Part shown: one piece after another, positions 16,564-25,460 of the stretch
Numbering within the stretch: the first letter of the stretch is position 1
Layout: the number at the start of each line of letters is the position of its first letter
NCBI GenBank assembly: GCA_902772635.1
Contig: CACYBK010000076.1
Span: 1 to 64,000, forward strand
DNA length: 64,000 nucleotides
Direction of reading: 5' to 3'
Source of the DNA: an uncultured Lachnospiraceae bacterium
GTDB taxonomy: Bacteria > Bacillota > Clostridia > Lachnospirales > Lachnospiraceae
Position numbers and translations under genes: made by a program
Notes under the pieces: generated by a model
The model's input: only the letters and a program-made list of their open reading frames with translations
Told to the model about the DNA's origin: nothing
The model's database searches: none

Positions 16564-16592
16564 TTGACTGAAAAAATAAAGGCCGATATACT
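16564..16592 (+). promoter_or_regulatory. Promoter of the suf operon
   Basis: TTGACT (16564-16569), 17-base spacer, TATACT (16587-16592): close to the housekeeping consensus at ideal spacing, 32 bases before sufC. I see no clear IscR/SufR-type palindrome over it; GTCCGGAC at 16531-16538 is a perfect 8-base palindrome upstream that could be part of a weak prfA terminator or an operator. Confidence 0.75.
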
Positions 16593-16624
16593 ACCAAAAT
16601 AGCAAGGAACAAAGGAGCCAGAAG

Positions 16625-17368
16625 ATGTCAGAGGAATTGTTGGTTGTCAAAGGGCTTTTTGCCTCGGTTGACGACAAGGAGATACTTCACGGGATCGATC
16701 TAACTGTAAAGAGCAATGAGACTCATGTGATCATGGGACCGAACGGTGCGGGAAAGTCCACCCTCGGTTCTGTTTTGATGGGGGATCCGAGATATAAGAT
16801 AGACAAGGGGACTGTAAAGCTCTCAGGCGAGGATATCACAGGTCTAACCCCGGACAAGATCGCAAAAAAGGGATTGTTTCTTTCATTCCAGAATCCTATA
16901 GAGGTTCCGGGGATCACGCTTTCAAATTTCATCAGGTCTTCGATCGAGGCAAGGACAGGTGAGCATATCAGGGTATGGGATTTCAAGAAGCGTCTTGAGT
17001 CACTTATGAAGGTCCTTGATATGGATCCCTCCTATGCTGAGAGAGATCTGAATGTCGGCTTTTCAGGAGGAGAGAAGAAGAAGGCTGAGATACTTCAGCT
17101 CCTGGCACTCTCTCCGAAGATAGCAATTCTTGATGAGACAGATTCAGGTCTTGATGTTGATGCGGTAAAGACTGTTTCTGACGGCATCAGGGAATACAAA
17201 GAATCGACTGACGGCGCCCTTATCATCATTACCCATTCAACAAAGATACTTGAAGCGCTGACTGTTGACAGGACACATGTCCTTGTTGACGGGCGGATCA
17301 CAAAAGAGGGCGACGGAAGCCTTGTTGATGATATTAATGAAAATGGTTTCGAGAATTATCTGAGATAA
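16625..17368 (+). CDS. sufC: Fe-S cluster assembly ATPase SufC
   Basis: ABC-type ATPase of the SufBCD scaffold complex; it drives conformational change in SufB/SufD during cluster assembly. The 247 residues contain Walker A GPNGAGKSTLGSVLMG, signature FSGGEKKKAEILQLLAL and Walker B KIAILDETDSGLDVDAV, with the Suf-typical SFQNPIEVPGITLSNF. AAAGGAG lies eight bases before the ATG. First gene of the operon, two bases before sufB. Confidence 0.97.
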   Translation: MSEELLVVKGLFASVDDKEILHGIDLTVKSNETHVIMGPNGAGKSTLGSVLMGDPRYKIDKGTVKLSGEDITGLTPDKIAKKGLFLSFQNPIEVPGITLSNFIRSSIEARTGEHIRVWDFKKRLESLMKVLDMDPSYAERDLNVGFSGGEKKKAEILQLLALSPKIAILDETDSGLDVDAVKTVSDGIREYKESTDGALIIITHSTKILEALTVDRTHVLVDGRITKEGDGSLVDDINENGFENYLR

Positions 17369-17370
17369 TA

Positions 17371-18795
17371 ATGGCTCAAAAAGAAGAAAAAACAGTAGTA
17401 AATGATATAGACAGATCATTCTATGACTTTCGCTTCGAGGAGAAGGAGGACGAGATCTTCAAGGTCGATGAGGGACTTACTGAGGAGATCGTGCTTGAAA
17501 TATCAAAGGAAAAGGGCGATCCCGACTGGATGAGAGATTTCAGGCTGGAGTGCCTCAAGACCTACAACGAGCTTTCCTTCCCCCAGTGGGGACCTTCGAT
17601 AGACGGACTTGATATGAATAATATCATTACCTATATCCGTCCGAAGGAAAAGAAGATGGCAGCGAAGTGGGACGAGCTTCCCGAAGATATCAAAAATACC
17701 TTCGTGAACCTCGGGATACCAAAGGCGGAGCGTGAGTCTCTTGCCGGGGTCGGCGCGCAGTACGATTCCGAGCTTGTATATCACAATGTGAAGGATGAGA
17801 CAGCAAAGCTCGGGGTTGTCTATACCGACATAGAAAGTGCGCTTCACGGGCCCTATGAAGGCATGATAAGGGATCACTTCATGCATCTTGTTCCCCCGAC
17901 TGACCACAAGTTTGCCGCTCTCCACGGTGCGGTATGGTCCGGAGGATCCTTTGTTTATGTGCCAAAGGGCATCCATCTTGAAATACCGCTTCAATCCTAT
18001 TTCAGGCTGAACGCTCCGGGAGCCGGTCAGTTTGAGCATACCCTGATCATAGTGGATGAGGGGGCCTACTGCCATTTCATAGAGGGCTGCAGCGCACCGA
18101 AATACAATGTCGCGAACCTTCATGCCGGCTGTGTCGAGCTTTTTATTGAAAAGGGCGCGACTCTCCGTTATTCGACCATAGAGAACTGGTCAAAGAACAT
18201 GTACAACCTGAATACGAAGAGGGCAAGGGTTGAAGAGGACGGAAAGATAGAATGGGTTTCAGGTTCCTTCGGATCCCATGTCTCATATCTTTATCCTATG
18301 AGTGTGCTTTCGGGGGCGAGGGCAAAGAGCGAATTTACAGGAGTCACCTTCGCAGGAGCAGGACAGGATCTTGATACGGGAACGAAGGTCCTTCACAATG
18401 CGCCGGATACCTCCTCATATATCAATACCCGCTCCATCTCAAAGTCCGGCGGCATATCGACCTTCAGAAGCTCTGTCGTAGTGACGGAGAAGGCGAAGGG
18501 ATCAAAATCCTCGGTATCCTGTGAATCCCTGATGATAGATGACGACTCAAGATCCGATACTATTCCCGCAATGGACATAAGGACCTCTGACTGTGACATA
18601 GGCCATGAGGCAAGGATAGGGCGGATATCTGATGATACGGTCTTTTATCTCATGAGCAGAGGGCTTAACGAGGAGGATGCGAGAGCCCTTATAGTCAGCG
18701 GCTTTGCTGACAATGTAGGCAAGGAGCTTCCCCTTGAATACGCAGTCGAGATGAACAACCTCATACGGCTTGAAATGAAAGGTACATCAGGGTGA
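17371..18795 (+). CDS. sufB: Fe-S cluster assembly scaffold SufB
   Basis: Scaffold on which the new Fe-S cluster is built, in complex with SufC and SufD. The 474 residues are full length for the family. Conserved stretches include RPKEKKMAAKWDELPEDIKN, HFMHLVPPTDHKFAALHGAV, the beta-helix core with SYLYPMSVLSGARAKSEFTG, KSSVSCESLMIDDDSRSDTI with the conserved Cys, and the C-terminal GHEARIGRISDDTVFYLMSR. It lies between sufC and sufD with gaps of two and four bases. Confidence 0.97.
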   Translation: MAQKEEKTVVNDIDRSFYDFRFEEKEDEIFKVDEGLTEEIVLEISKEKGDPDWMRDFRLECLKTYNELSFPQWGPSIDGLDMNNIITYIRPKEKKMAAKWDELPEDIKNTFVNLGIPKAERESLAGVGAQYDSELVYHNVKDETAKLGVVYTDIESALHGPYEGMIRDHFMHLVPPTDHKFAALHGAVWSGGSFVYVPKGIHLEIPLQSYFRLNAPGAGQFEHTLIIVDEGAYCHFIEGCSAPKYNVANLHAGCVELFIEKGATLRYSTIENWSKNMYNLNTKRARVEEDGKIEWVSGSFGSHVSYLYPMSVLSGARAKSEFTGVTFAGAGQDLDTGTKVLHNAPDTSSYINTRSISKSGGISTFRSSVVVTEKAKGSKSSVSCESLMIDDDSRSDTIPAMDIRTSDCDIGHEARIGRISDDTVFYLMSRGLNEEDARALIVSGFADNVGKELPLEYAVEMNNLIRLEMKGTSG

Positions 18796-18799
18796 ATAT

Positions 18800-19846
18800 A
18801 TGGATGCGTCATTAAGATTAAATCAGATGCCTTCACCGACCTGGAACAGGCTGAAAGTAAATGAGGCTGTGGAAAGAGGTTTTGCGGCAGCAAAAGAGCC
18901 GTTTGAGGAAAAAAAGGTTCCCGGCGGTGTCTCCTTTGAACAAAAGAAGGAGACAGCCTTTCCCGATCAGAAGACAGGAGCGGGAGAAGAAGTACAAAAG
19001 ACAGTCAGCTCTTCAAACATTCCCGCAAGGAGCTTCGTCTTTGAAAATTCAAAAGAGGACGAGCCTCTGTATATAGAGCTCCCCGCAAAGGAAAACAAGT
19101 CCGCACTTCTTCCCATAGAGCTTTCAGTAAAGGCCGGCAGCAAGGGAGTCGCTGTTATGTTCTTTACCTGTGAGGATGATGAAGAAGTAGAACAGTGTGT
19201 TCAGACAAAATATGAGGTTTTGGCTGGAGCAAGCCTTACTCTGATCCAGATTATCTCACTTTCAAAAAAGAGCAGGCTGATATCCGACATAGGAGGAAAG
19301 GTCGAAGAGAACGGAAAATTTCATCTCATCCAGCTCGTGCTTAAGGGCGGGCAGATTGACCTTGGTGCTCTGTCTGATCTTTCGGGGAAAAAATCCTCTC
19401 TTGAAACTGACATAGTTTACCTTACCGGGCAGGATGAGGTACTTGATATTAATGAAATAGCAAATCATATCGGGAAAAACACAAACTCCCTCATCAGGGT
19501 AAACGGAGTTCTTTCCGAAAATGGGAAGAAGACCTTCAGAGGCACTATTGATCTTCGGCGGGGCGCCAAAGGCGCTGTCGGTACGGAAACAGAAGAAGTG
19601 CTTTTGATGGATGATGGTGTGGTAAACCGTTCGGTTCCTGTCATACTCTGTACAGAGGAGGATGTAGAGGGAAATCACGGAGCGACCATAGGGAAGATCG
19701 ATCAGGATACGCTTTTCTATCTTGAGAGCAGGGGTATACCCGAGGAAATGATCTATGACATGCTTTCAAAGGCGGTGGTGGATTCAATAAAGAAAAAGAT
19801 AGGCGACGAGGCAACCATAAAAAGGATAGATGAACTTACAAGATGA
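18800..19846 (+). CDS. sufD: Fe-S cluster assembly protein SufD
   Basis: Partner of SufB in the SufBC2D complex, related to it in fold. The 348 residues have a divergent N-terminal helical region of about 100 residues and a conserved beta-helix and C-terminal part: VNGVLSENGKKTFRGTIDLR, then ILCTEEDVEGNHGATIGKID and FYLESRGIPEEMIYDMLSKA. The conserved His of SufD is in EGNHGA. It is somewhat shorter than E. coli SufD (423). Its stop overlaps the sufS start (ATGA), so translation is probably coupled. Confidence 0.93.
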   Translation: MDASLRLNQMPSPTWNRLKVNEAVERGFAAAKEPFEEKKVPGGVSFEQKKETAFPDQKTGAGEEVQKTVSSSNIPARSFVFENSKEDEPLYIELPAKENKSALLPIELSVKAGSKGVAVMFFTCEDDEEVEQCVQTKYEVLAGASLTLIQIISLSKKSRLISDIGGKVEENGKFHLIQLVLKGGQIDLGALSDLSGKKSSLETDIVYLTGQDEVLDINEIANHIGKNTNSLIRVNGVLSENGKKTFRGTIDLRRGAKGAVGTETEEVLLMDDGVVNRSVPVILCTEEDVEGNHGATIGKIDQDTLFYLESRGIPEEMIYDMLSKAVVDSIKKKIGDEATIKRIDELTR

Positions 19847-21066
19847 CGAGAGAAGAAGAAAGAATAAGAGCTGATTTTCCACTCCTTTCAAAAAACAATG
19901 TGATATATCTTGACAATACTGCGACATCACAAAAGCCCAAGAAGGTCATAGATGATGTTGCAGAGTTTTACAGGACGCTTAATTCAAATCCGATGAGGGG
20001 CCTTTATGATATAAGCGTAAGGGCTACTGAAAGGGTTGAAGAGGCAAGGGAGAAGGCGGCTTCGTTTATAAACGCAAAAAATTCCTCCGAGATCGTATTT
20101 ACAAGGAATGCGACTGAAGGCTTGAATCTTGTGGCTTATACCTATGGTGAGGAGAAGCTTTCCGAGGGCGACGAGGTAATGATCTCCATTTCGGAGCATC
20201 ACTCAAACCTTCTTCCGTGGCGGCTGCTCTGTGAAAGAAAGAAAGCTGTCCTTAAATATTTCGAGTGCGATGAGACCGGTGTTTTTTCACTTGAGGAATT
20301 CAAGCATGCGCTTTCCGCCAAGACGAAGATCGTTGCGATGAGCGCTATGTCGAATGTATTCGGAAGGGAAAATGTCATCACGCCATTTGTGAAGGCAGCA
20401 CACGAGTGCGGTGCGGTTTTTGTGGCTGACGGTGCTCAGAGCGTCCCCCATGTCAGGACGGATGTAAGTGAGAGCGGGGTTGATTTCCTTGCTTTTTCCG
20501 GACACAAGATGTTTGCTCCGATGGGGATAGGTGTTCTTTACGGAAAGAAAGAACTCCTTGAAGAAATGCCGCCCTTCCTTTCAGGCGGTGAGATGATAGA
20601 ATACGTTCACAGGGATTCAGAGAGATTCAGTGCTCCTCCGTATAAGTTCGAGGCTGGGACGATGAATGCCGGAGGTGCTGCAGGTCTTTTGTCAGCACTT
20701 CAATACATAGACTCGGTCGGATTTGAGAATATTATGAAGCGCGAAGAGGAGCTTTCAGAGTATATGCTCTCAGGGCTTGTAAAGATACCTCATGTGAAAG
20801 TCCTGGGTTCTGATGAAGCAAGGGAGCACCACGGGATATTTACTTTTACAGTAGACGGAGTGCATCCACACGATATTTCAGAGATAATGAGCTCCAAAAA
20901 TATCTGCATCAGGGCGGGACATCACTGCGCTCAGCCCCTGCACGAGTTCCTTGGCGTAAGGTCAACAGCAAGGGCTTCCCTTGGATACTACAATACAAAA
21001 GATGATATTGACGCCTTCTTAAAAACACTTTCTGAAATAAGAGGTGTTATGGGCTTTATGGATTGA
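19843..21066 (+). CDS. sufS: Cysteine desulfurase SufS
   Basis: PLP enzyme that takes sulfur from cysteine as an enzyme persulfide and passes it to SufU. The 407 residues show IYLDNTATSQKPKKVIDDVA, IVFTRNATEGLNLVAYTYG, the PLP-binding Lys in FLAFSGHKMFAPMGIGVLYG, and the active-site Cys loop ICIRAGHHCAQPLHEFLGV, typical of group II (SufS) desulfurases. Starts in an ATGA overlap with sufD and ends three bases before sufU. Confidence 0.97.
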   Translation: MTREEERIRADFPLLSKNNVIYLDNTATSQKPKKVIDDVAEFYRTLNSNPMRGLYDISVRATERVEEAREKAASFINAKNSSEIVFTRNATEGLNLVAYTYGEEKLSEGDEVMISISEHHSNLLPWRLLCERKKAVLKYFECDETGVFSLEEFKHALSAKTKIVAMSAMSNVFGRENVITPFVKAAHECGAVFVADGAQSVPHVRTDVSESGVDFLAFSGHKMFAPMGIGVLYGKKELLEEMPPFLSGGEMIEYVHRDSERFSAPPYKFEAGTMNAGGAAGLLSALQYIDSVGFENIMKREEELSEYMLSGLVKIPHVKVLGSDEAREHHGIFTFTVDGVHPHDISEIMSSKNICIRAGHHCAQPLHEFLGVRSTARASLGYYNTKDDIDAFLKTLSEIRGVMGFMD

Positions 21067-21069
21067 AAA

Positions 21070-21492
21070 ATGAATACCTTTTACAATGAGATATTAACAG
21101 AACATAATGTGCATCCGACGCATAAGCATGAGCTTTCTGACGCGGACATTACACTTGAAGGCGTTAATCCCTCCTGTGGTGACGATATCATATTGTCCTT
21201 CAAGGTCAGTGACGGAGTGATCACGGACGGGGCCTTTTCAGGGGATGGCTGTGCCATATCCCAGGCTTCCTGCGATATGATGCTCGACCTTGTGATAGGC
21301 AAGAAGGTAGATGAAGCAAAAAGGCTTTCGGAGATCTTTCTTCGCATGATAAAGGGGGAGGTCACAGATGAAGAGAAGGAGGAACTTGAGGAAGCCGGCA
21401 TCCTTTCAGACATATCCCATATGCCGGCCCGTGTGAAGTGCGCAGTCTTAGGGTGGCACACGATGGAGGAAATGCTTTCGGAAAATGAGTAA
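21070..21492 (+). CDS. sufU: SufU zinc-dependent sulfurtransferase
   Basis: Accepts persulfide sulfur from SufS and hands it to SufBCD. The 140 residues carry the three conserved Cys regions: NPSCGDDIILSF, SGDGCAISQASCDMMLDLV, and MPARVKCAVLGWHTMEEML. The insertion after the second Cys region that separates SufU from IscU is present. It marks the Gram-positive Suf pathway. The end overlaps the next gene by eight bases. Confidence 0.95.
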   Translation: MNTFYNEILTEHNVHPTHKHELSDADITLEGVNPSCGDDIILSFKVSDGVITDGAFSGDGCAISQASCDMMLDLVIGKKVDEAKRLSEIFLRMIKGEVTDEEKEELEEAGILSDISHMPARVKCAVLGWHTMEEMLSENE

Positions 21493-21970
21493 GAAAAAGT
21501 CAAAGATCGACCCGAACGAGACAACGGACACATATGCATCTGAAGGGATGACGATCGGCCTCATAATAGGGGGCTTTTTCTTTATTGTTTTTCTTTTGGG
21601 GAGGCATGCCTCATATGGAGCAGTATTTCTGGTGATCTGCGTTGTGGCGGGGCTTATCATCGGGCTCATGCAAAGAAAACCGCCGATAGGTGACGAGAAG
21701 CTGAACCGGGAGATCAAAAGCTACAAAAAGCTTGATAAAGAGAGAAATGCCTTTTTTTTGGACAGATCTGTAAAGAAGTATGACAAAAATGTAAGGACGC
21801 CTGTCATCAGAAAGAATCTTGCGAACGGAGAACGTGTTGCAGGCTTTCTTTTAAAGGGCAGCGGAAGGTTTGAAGAGAAGATGTTGATACGTGATGAAAA
21901 GGACCTTCGTGAATTCATGCGGCAGTATGGGATCTCGAGTGAAGAGGATCTGAAAAAAGGGGAAGAATGA
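21485..21970 (+). CDS. Small two-helix membrane protein of unknown function
   Basis: A 161-residue protein beginning MSKKKSKIDPNETTDTYASE. Two hydrophobic helices (GLIIGGFFFIVFLLG and YGAVFLVICVVAGLIIGLM) are followed by a charged cytoplasmic domain with a long basic/acidic helix and a C-terminal FEEKMLIRDEKDLREFMRQY. It overlaps sufU by eight bases and ends one base before the addB start, so it is locked into this transcript. No family recognised. It could be an accessory of either neighbour or unrelated. Confidence 0.65.
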   Translation: MSKKKSKIDPNETTDTYASEGMTIGLIIGGFFFIVFLLGRHASYGAVFLVICVVAGLIIGLMQRKPPIGDEKLNREIKSYKKLDKERNAFFLDRSVKKYDKNVRTPVIRKNLANGERVAGFLLKGSGRFEEKMLIRDEKDLREFMRQYGISSEEDLKKGEE

Positions 21971-21971
21971 A

Positions 21972-24900
21972 TTGAGCATTGAATTTGTATTCGGAAGTGC
22001 AGGAAGCGGGAAATCGTCCTATCTCAGGAAAACGGCACATGACCTTGCCATTGAGAAAAGAACGAGGACCTGCTTTTTTATTGTCCCGGACCAATATACC
22101 TTCTCGGCGCAGATGGCACTCTGCAGGGAGTTTGAGTCCGGTGTTACTGTAAATGTTGAGGTGCTGTCCTTTGAAAGGTTTGCGCGCAGGATATTTAATG
22201 AGCTCTCAACCGGGCTTTCAAAGGTGCTTTTTGACAGCGGAAAAGCGCTCGTGCTTTCAAAGGTCATCGCAAAGAAAAAGGATGAGCTTTCAGTGCTTTC
22301 AGCAAAGGCACTTGAAAAGGCGGGAATGGTGGATGAGATCAAGTCCTTCATTTCCGAACTCATGCAGTATGATATTTCACCCGCATTTCTTTCATCAAAG
22401 GCCGGGGATGAAGAGAGTGCGTTTTCGCCTGCATTCAGGAAGAAGCTCCTTGATATCGCAGTTCTTTATGAGGGCTTTCTTTCAGAAATAGCCGGAAAAT
22501 ATACTGTAGGAGATGAGCTTCTCTCACTTTTGACAGAGGTACTTGAACTTTCAAAAATGGCCGGGGGAGAGAATGAAGCCGTCTTTTTCTTTGACGGATT
22601 TACGGGCTTCACGCCTCTTCAATACAAAGTGATCAGGAAGCTGTTGTCCTATGACTGCAGGCTCATATTCTCTCTTTGCATCGGTGACGAGGAGGATCCT
22701 TACAGCGGTACTTTTGAGGAAAATCTATTTTTTCTTACAAAAAAGACGGTAAAGAGACTCTCTGATATCGGAGAGGAAGCGGGCTGTGAGGTCCGCGAGC
22801 TTAAACATCTCTTCCAAAAGAAGGGCGAAGTGAGGCGCTTTTTATCAAATGATATTCTATCCCTTTCACAGAGAGTATTCCGGCCGAAGACAAAGGCAGA
22901 TACTGAAGATGAGTGCAAAGATATAAGGATAATGCGTTTTGAAACACCTCTGATTGAACTTACATATGTATCCGCAAAGATCCTTTCCATGGTAAGAGAG
23001 CAAGGCTATCGTTATCGTGATTTTGCCGTGCTCATGCCATCCCTTTCGGAATATGCCCCCCTTGTCCCCGGTATATTTCAGCGATACTCTGTCCCTTACA
23101 ATCTCGATATCGATCAAAAGTGTGTAAACGATCCCCTGATCAATCTGATCGAGAGCGCCCTTGATATAGTTCTTTTTGATTTCTCATACGATTCTGTGAT
23201 GAAATATCTTCGGTCATCACTTTCGGGTGTCTCTTCAGATGAAGCAGACCTCTTTGACAGTTTCCTTTTTTCCACAGGCATACGCGGTCACAAAAAATAT
23301 GAACAGGGATTCTTTCTTCTTCCGGATGGTTTTTCACCGGATGACCTTGTGACGATAAATTCCGTTCGGGAGAGAATAATGAAGTCCCTTTCCCCCTTCT
23401 ATTCATCCATGAAAAAGAAGGAGAATAATGTCAAAGACTATGCTTCAACGCTTTTTGCTCTTTTCACAGAACTTGACATTGAAGAAGAACTTTGGGAGAT
23501 GAAGGGTGAAGCGGATAAGGGGGGTGATGTAGAGAAATCCTATGAGTTTGAAAAGGTCTATCCCTATATCCTGGATCAGCTTGATATGATGGTGGAGATC
23601 CTGGGAGAAGAAATGATCTCTCTTGAAAGATTTAAGGAGCTTCTCGAACTTTCGATATCGGAGATCTCTCTGTTTTCGCTTCCCTTCTCGAGTGACTGTG
23701 TAACCATAGGAGACCTTGAGAGGACAAGGGTTGAAGACATAAAGGTGCTGTTTCTTGTTGGCGCGGACGATTCCTCAATTCCCGGAAATCTTTCAAACGG
23801 CGGCATCATCTCAGAAACCGAGAGGGAAGGGCTCTTATCACTCGATCTTGAGATTGCTCCATCAGGGAGGCAGAGGGCCTTCATTCAGAGATTTTATCTT
23901 TATCTTGCGCTTACAAAGCCGTCTGAACAGCTGTTTCTGACTTATCCCACACATGATATGAAGGGGGGAGCAAAAAAACCTTCATACCTTATCAATGAAG
24001 TGGCAGACCTCTTTCCGGATCGAAAAGCGAGTGAGGTTATCAAAGGGCTTCCGTTTGAACTTCGTGCAGTTTCTTTTGAAACGCTCTTTGATCATATATC
24101 TGAAGCTTTGATGAAGGTAAATGAGGGCGAGTCAGACGAAAATGAAAAGGAGATGCTCTCAAATGCCCTTCCTTACTTTCTATCCCTTGATGAGAAAAAG
24201 GGAAGGAGTCTTCTTTCTCAGTTTGAGGGCGTTTGTGAGGAGCATTCCATATCCGGTGAGACCATTGAAAATATCCATGAAGGTGTGATAAAAGGCAGCG
24301 TCTCAAATCTCTCACAATATGAAAGCTGTCCCTACGCCTACTTCCTTAAATATGAACTTTCGTTGAAGGAAAAGAGCTTTTATGAAATAAACAGTGCTGA
24401 TATCGGTTCTTTCTATCATGCTGTGCTCTCGACCTATTCCAAAATGCTTCTGGAAAGCAAGGGGACATTCTTTGATATATCAAAAGAAGAGGTACATCAT
24501 TTTTTTGAGATGGCCTTTGAGAAGGAAGTGCTCCTTTTGAAAAAGGCAAGGGATATTGAACGGCCTTCTTACCGGCATATGATGAAGAATATGAAAAGGA
24601 CGCTCCTCTCAACGATCGAGGCTCTTCATTTTCAGGTGGGGAGGGGCAGATATGAGCCAAGGCTGTTTGAACAGAGTCTTTATGAGGCGAAGGACGAGAT
24701 CATTCTTTCAGACAAAAGCAAACTTCTGATGACCGGATCGATAGACAGGATAGATGTGTATGAGACGGGTGAGAAGGCATTTCTTCGTGTCATAGATTAC
24801 AAATCCTCTGAGCGTGATATAGATCTCTCTGACATCTATTACGGCCTTGAGATGCAGCTTTTTACCTATCTTTCAGAGGGCCGGAGGATATTTGAAAACA

Positions 24901-25460
24901 AAAATCCCGCAAAAAAGAAAATAGTTCCGGGCGGAATTCTTTATTCCGTAATAAAGGATCCGATCCTTGAAACGGGCTCAATTGATGATGAAGAGCTCTT
25001 CAGAGAACGCCTTCTTTCACACAGGATGAAAGGACTTTTGAACGCTGATGAAGAAAATCTCACAGCTTTTGATGCAAAGATCATTTCTCCTGATAGTGAC
25101 AGCTTTTCAGGCAAGTCTCCCGTTGTTCCTCTTTCCGTCAACAAAGACGGGACGCCTTCAAAAAAGAATGCGGACATTTGCTGTTCATCAGAGGATATCA
25201 TTATGCTCTCAGATCTTGTCAGGAAGAATATCGTAGACTCCGGTGAAGCTATAATGAATGGACACTTTCCCATAAGCCCTTGTCTGAAGACCTATGAAAA
25301 AGATTCAGACGGGCAGATGAAGAATGCCTGCAGCTACTGTCCTTACTTATCGATATGCGGCTTTGAGAATGGAAGAAACGGCTATTCTTTCAGGATGCTT
25401 TCAAAAAAGACTATTGGCGATTGCAGAGAAAAGCTTAATAAAGGATGTGAAAATGGCTGA
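21972..25460 (+). CDS. addB: ATP-dependent helicase/nuclease subunit B (AddB)
   Basis: Partner of AddA in double-strand break repair, carrying one nuclease domain, a helicase-like fold and a [4Fe-4S] cluster. The 1162 residues include an intact Walker A at the N-terminus (VFGSAGSGKSSYLRKTA), a Cys before the nuclease domain (LSQYESCPYAYFLKYELSL), the nuclease motif with VIDYKSS, and the C-terminal Cys cluster NACSYCPYLSICGF; these four Cys are the expected cluster ligands. The start is TTG at 21972 with GGGGA about ten bases upstream. It follows the membrane gene by one base and overlaps addA by eight. Confidence 0.93.
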   Translation: MSIEFVFGSAGSGKSSYLRKTAHDLAIEKRTRTCFFIVPDQYTFSAQMALCREFESGVTVNVEVLSFERFARRIFNELSTGLSKVLFDSGKALVLSKVIAKKKDELSVLSAKALEKAGMVDEIKSFISELMQYDISPAFLSSKAGDEESAFSPAFRKKLLDIAVLYEGFLSEIAGKYTVGDELLSLLTEVLELSKMAGGENEAVFFFDGFTGFTPLQYKVIRKLLSYDCRLIFSLCIGDEEDPYSGTFEENLFFLTKKTVKRLSDIGEEAGCEVRELKHLFQKKGEVRRFLSNDILSLSQRVFRPKTKADTEDECKDIRIMRFETPLIELTYVSAKILSMVREQGYRYRDFAVLMPSLSEYAPLVPGIFQRYSVPYNLDIDQKCVNDPLINLIESALDIVLFDFSYDSVMKYLRSSLSGVSSDEADLFDSFLFSTGIRGHKKYEQGFFLLPDGFSPDDLVTINSVRERIMKSLSPFYSSMKKKENNVKDYASTLFALFTELDIEEELWEMKGEADKGGDVEKSYEFEKVYPYILDQLDMMVEILGEEMISLERFKELLELSISEISLFSLPFSSDCVTIGDLERTRVEDIKVLFLVGADDSSIPGNLSNGGIISETEREGLLSLDLEIAPSGRQRAFIQRFYLYLALTKPSEQLFLTYPTHDMKGGAKKPSYLINEVADLFPDRKASEVIKGLPFELRAVSFETLFDHISEALMKVNEGESDENEKEMLSNALPYFLSLDEKKGRSLLSQFEGVCEEHSISGETIENIHEGVIKGSVSNLSQYESCPYAYFLKYELSLKEKSFYEINSADIGSFYHAVLSTYSKMLLESKGTFFDISKEEVHHFFEMAFEKEVLLLKKARDIERPSYRHMMKNMKRTLLSTIEALHFQVGRGRYEPRLFEQSLYEAKDEIILSDKSKLLMTGSIDRIDVYETGEKAFLRVIDYKSSERDIDLSDIYYGLEMQLFTYLSEGRRIFENKNPAKKKIVPGGILYSVIKDPILETGSIDDEELFRERLLSHRMKGLLNADEENLTAFDAKIISPDSDSFSGKSPVVPLSVNKDGTPSKKNADICCSSEDIIMLSDLVRKNIVDSGEAIMNGHFPISPCLKTYEKDSDGQMKNACSYCPYLSICGFENGRNGYSFRMLSKKTIGDCREKLNKGCENG

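Noticed and set aside
16525..16624. IscR/SufR operator upstream of sufC
   Set aside because: Only an 8-base GTCCGGAC palindrome is present, too little to name a regulator site.
17503..18123. Minus-strand frame of 206 codons
   Set aside because: It is antisense to sufB and has no ribosome site or conserved motif.
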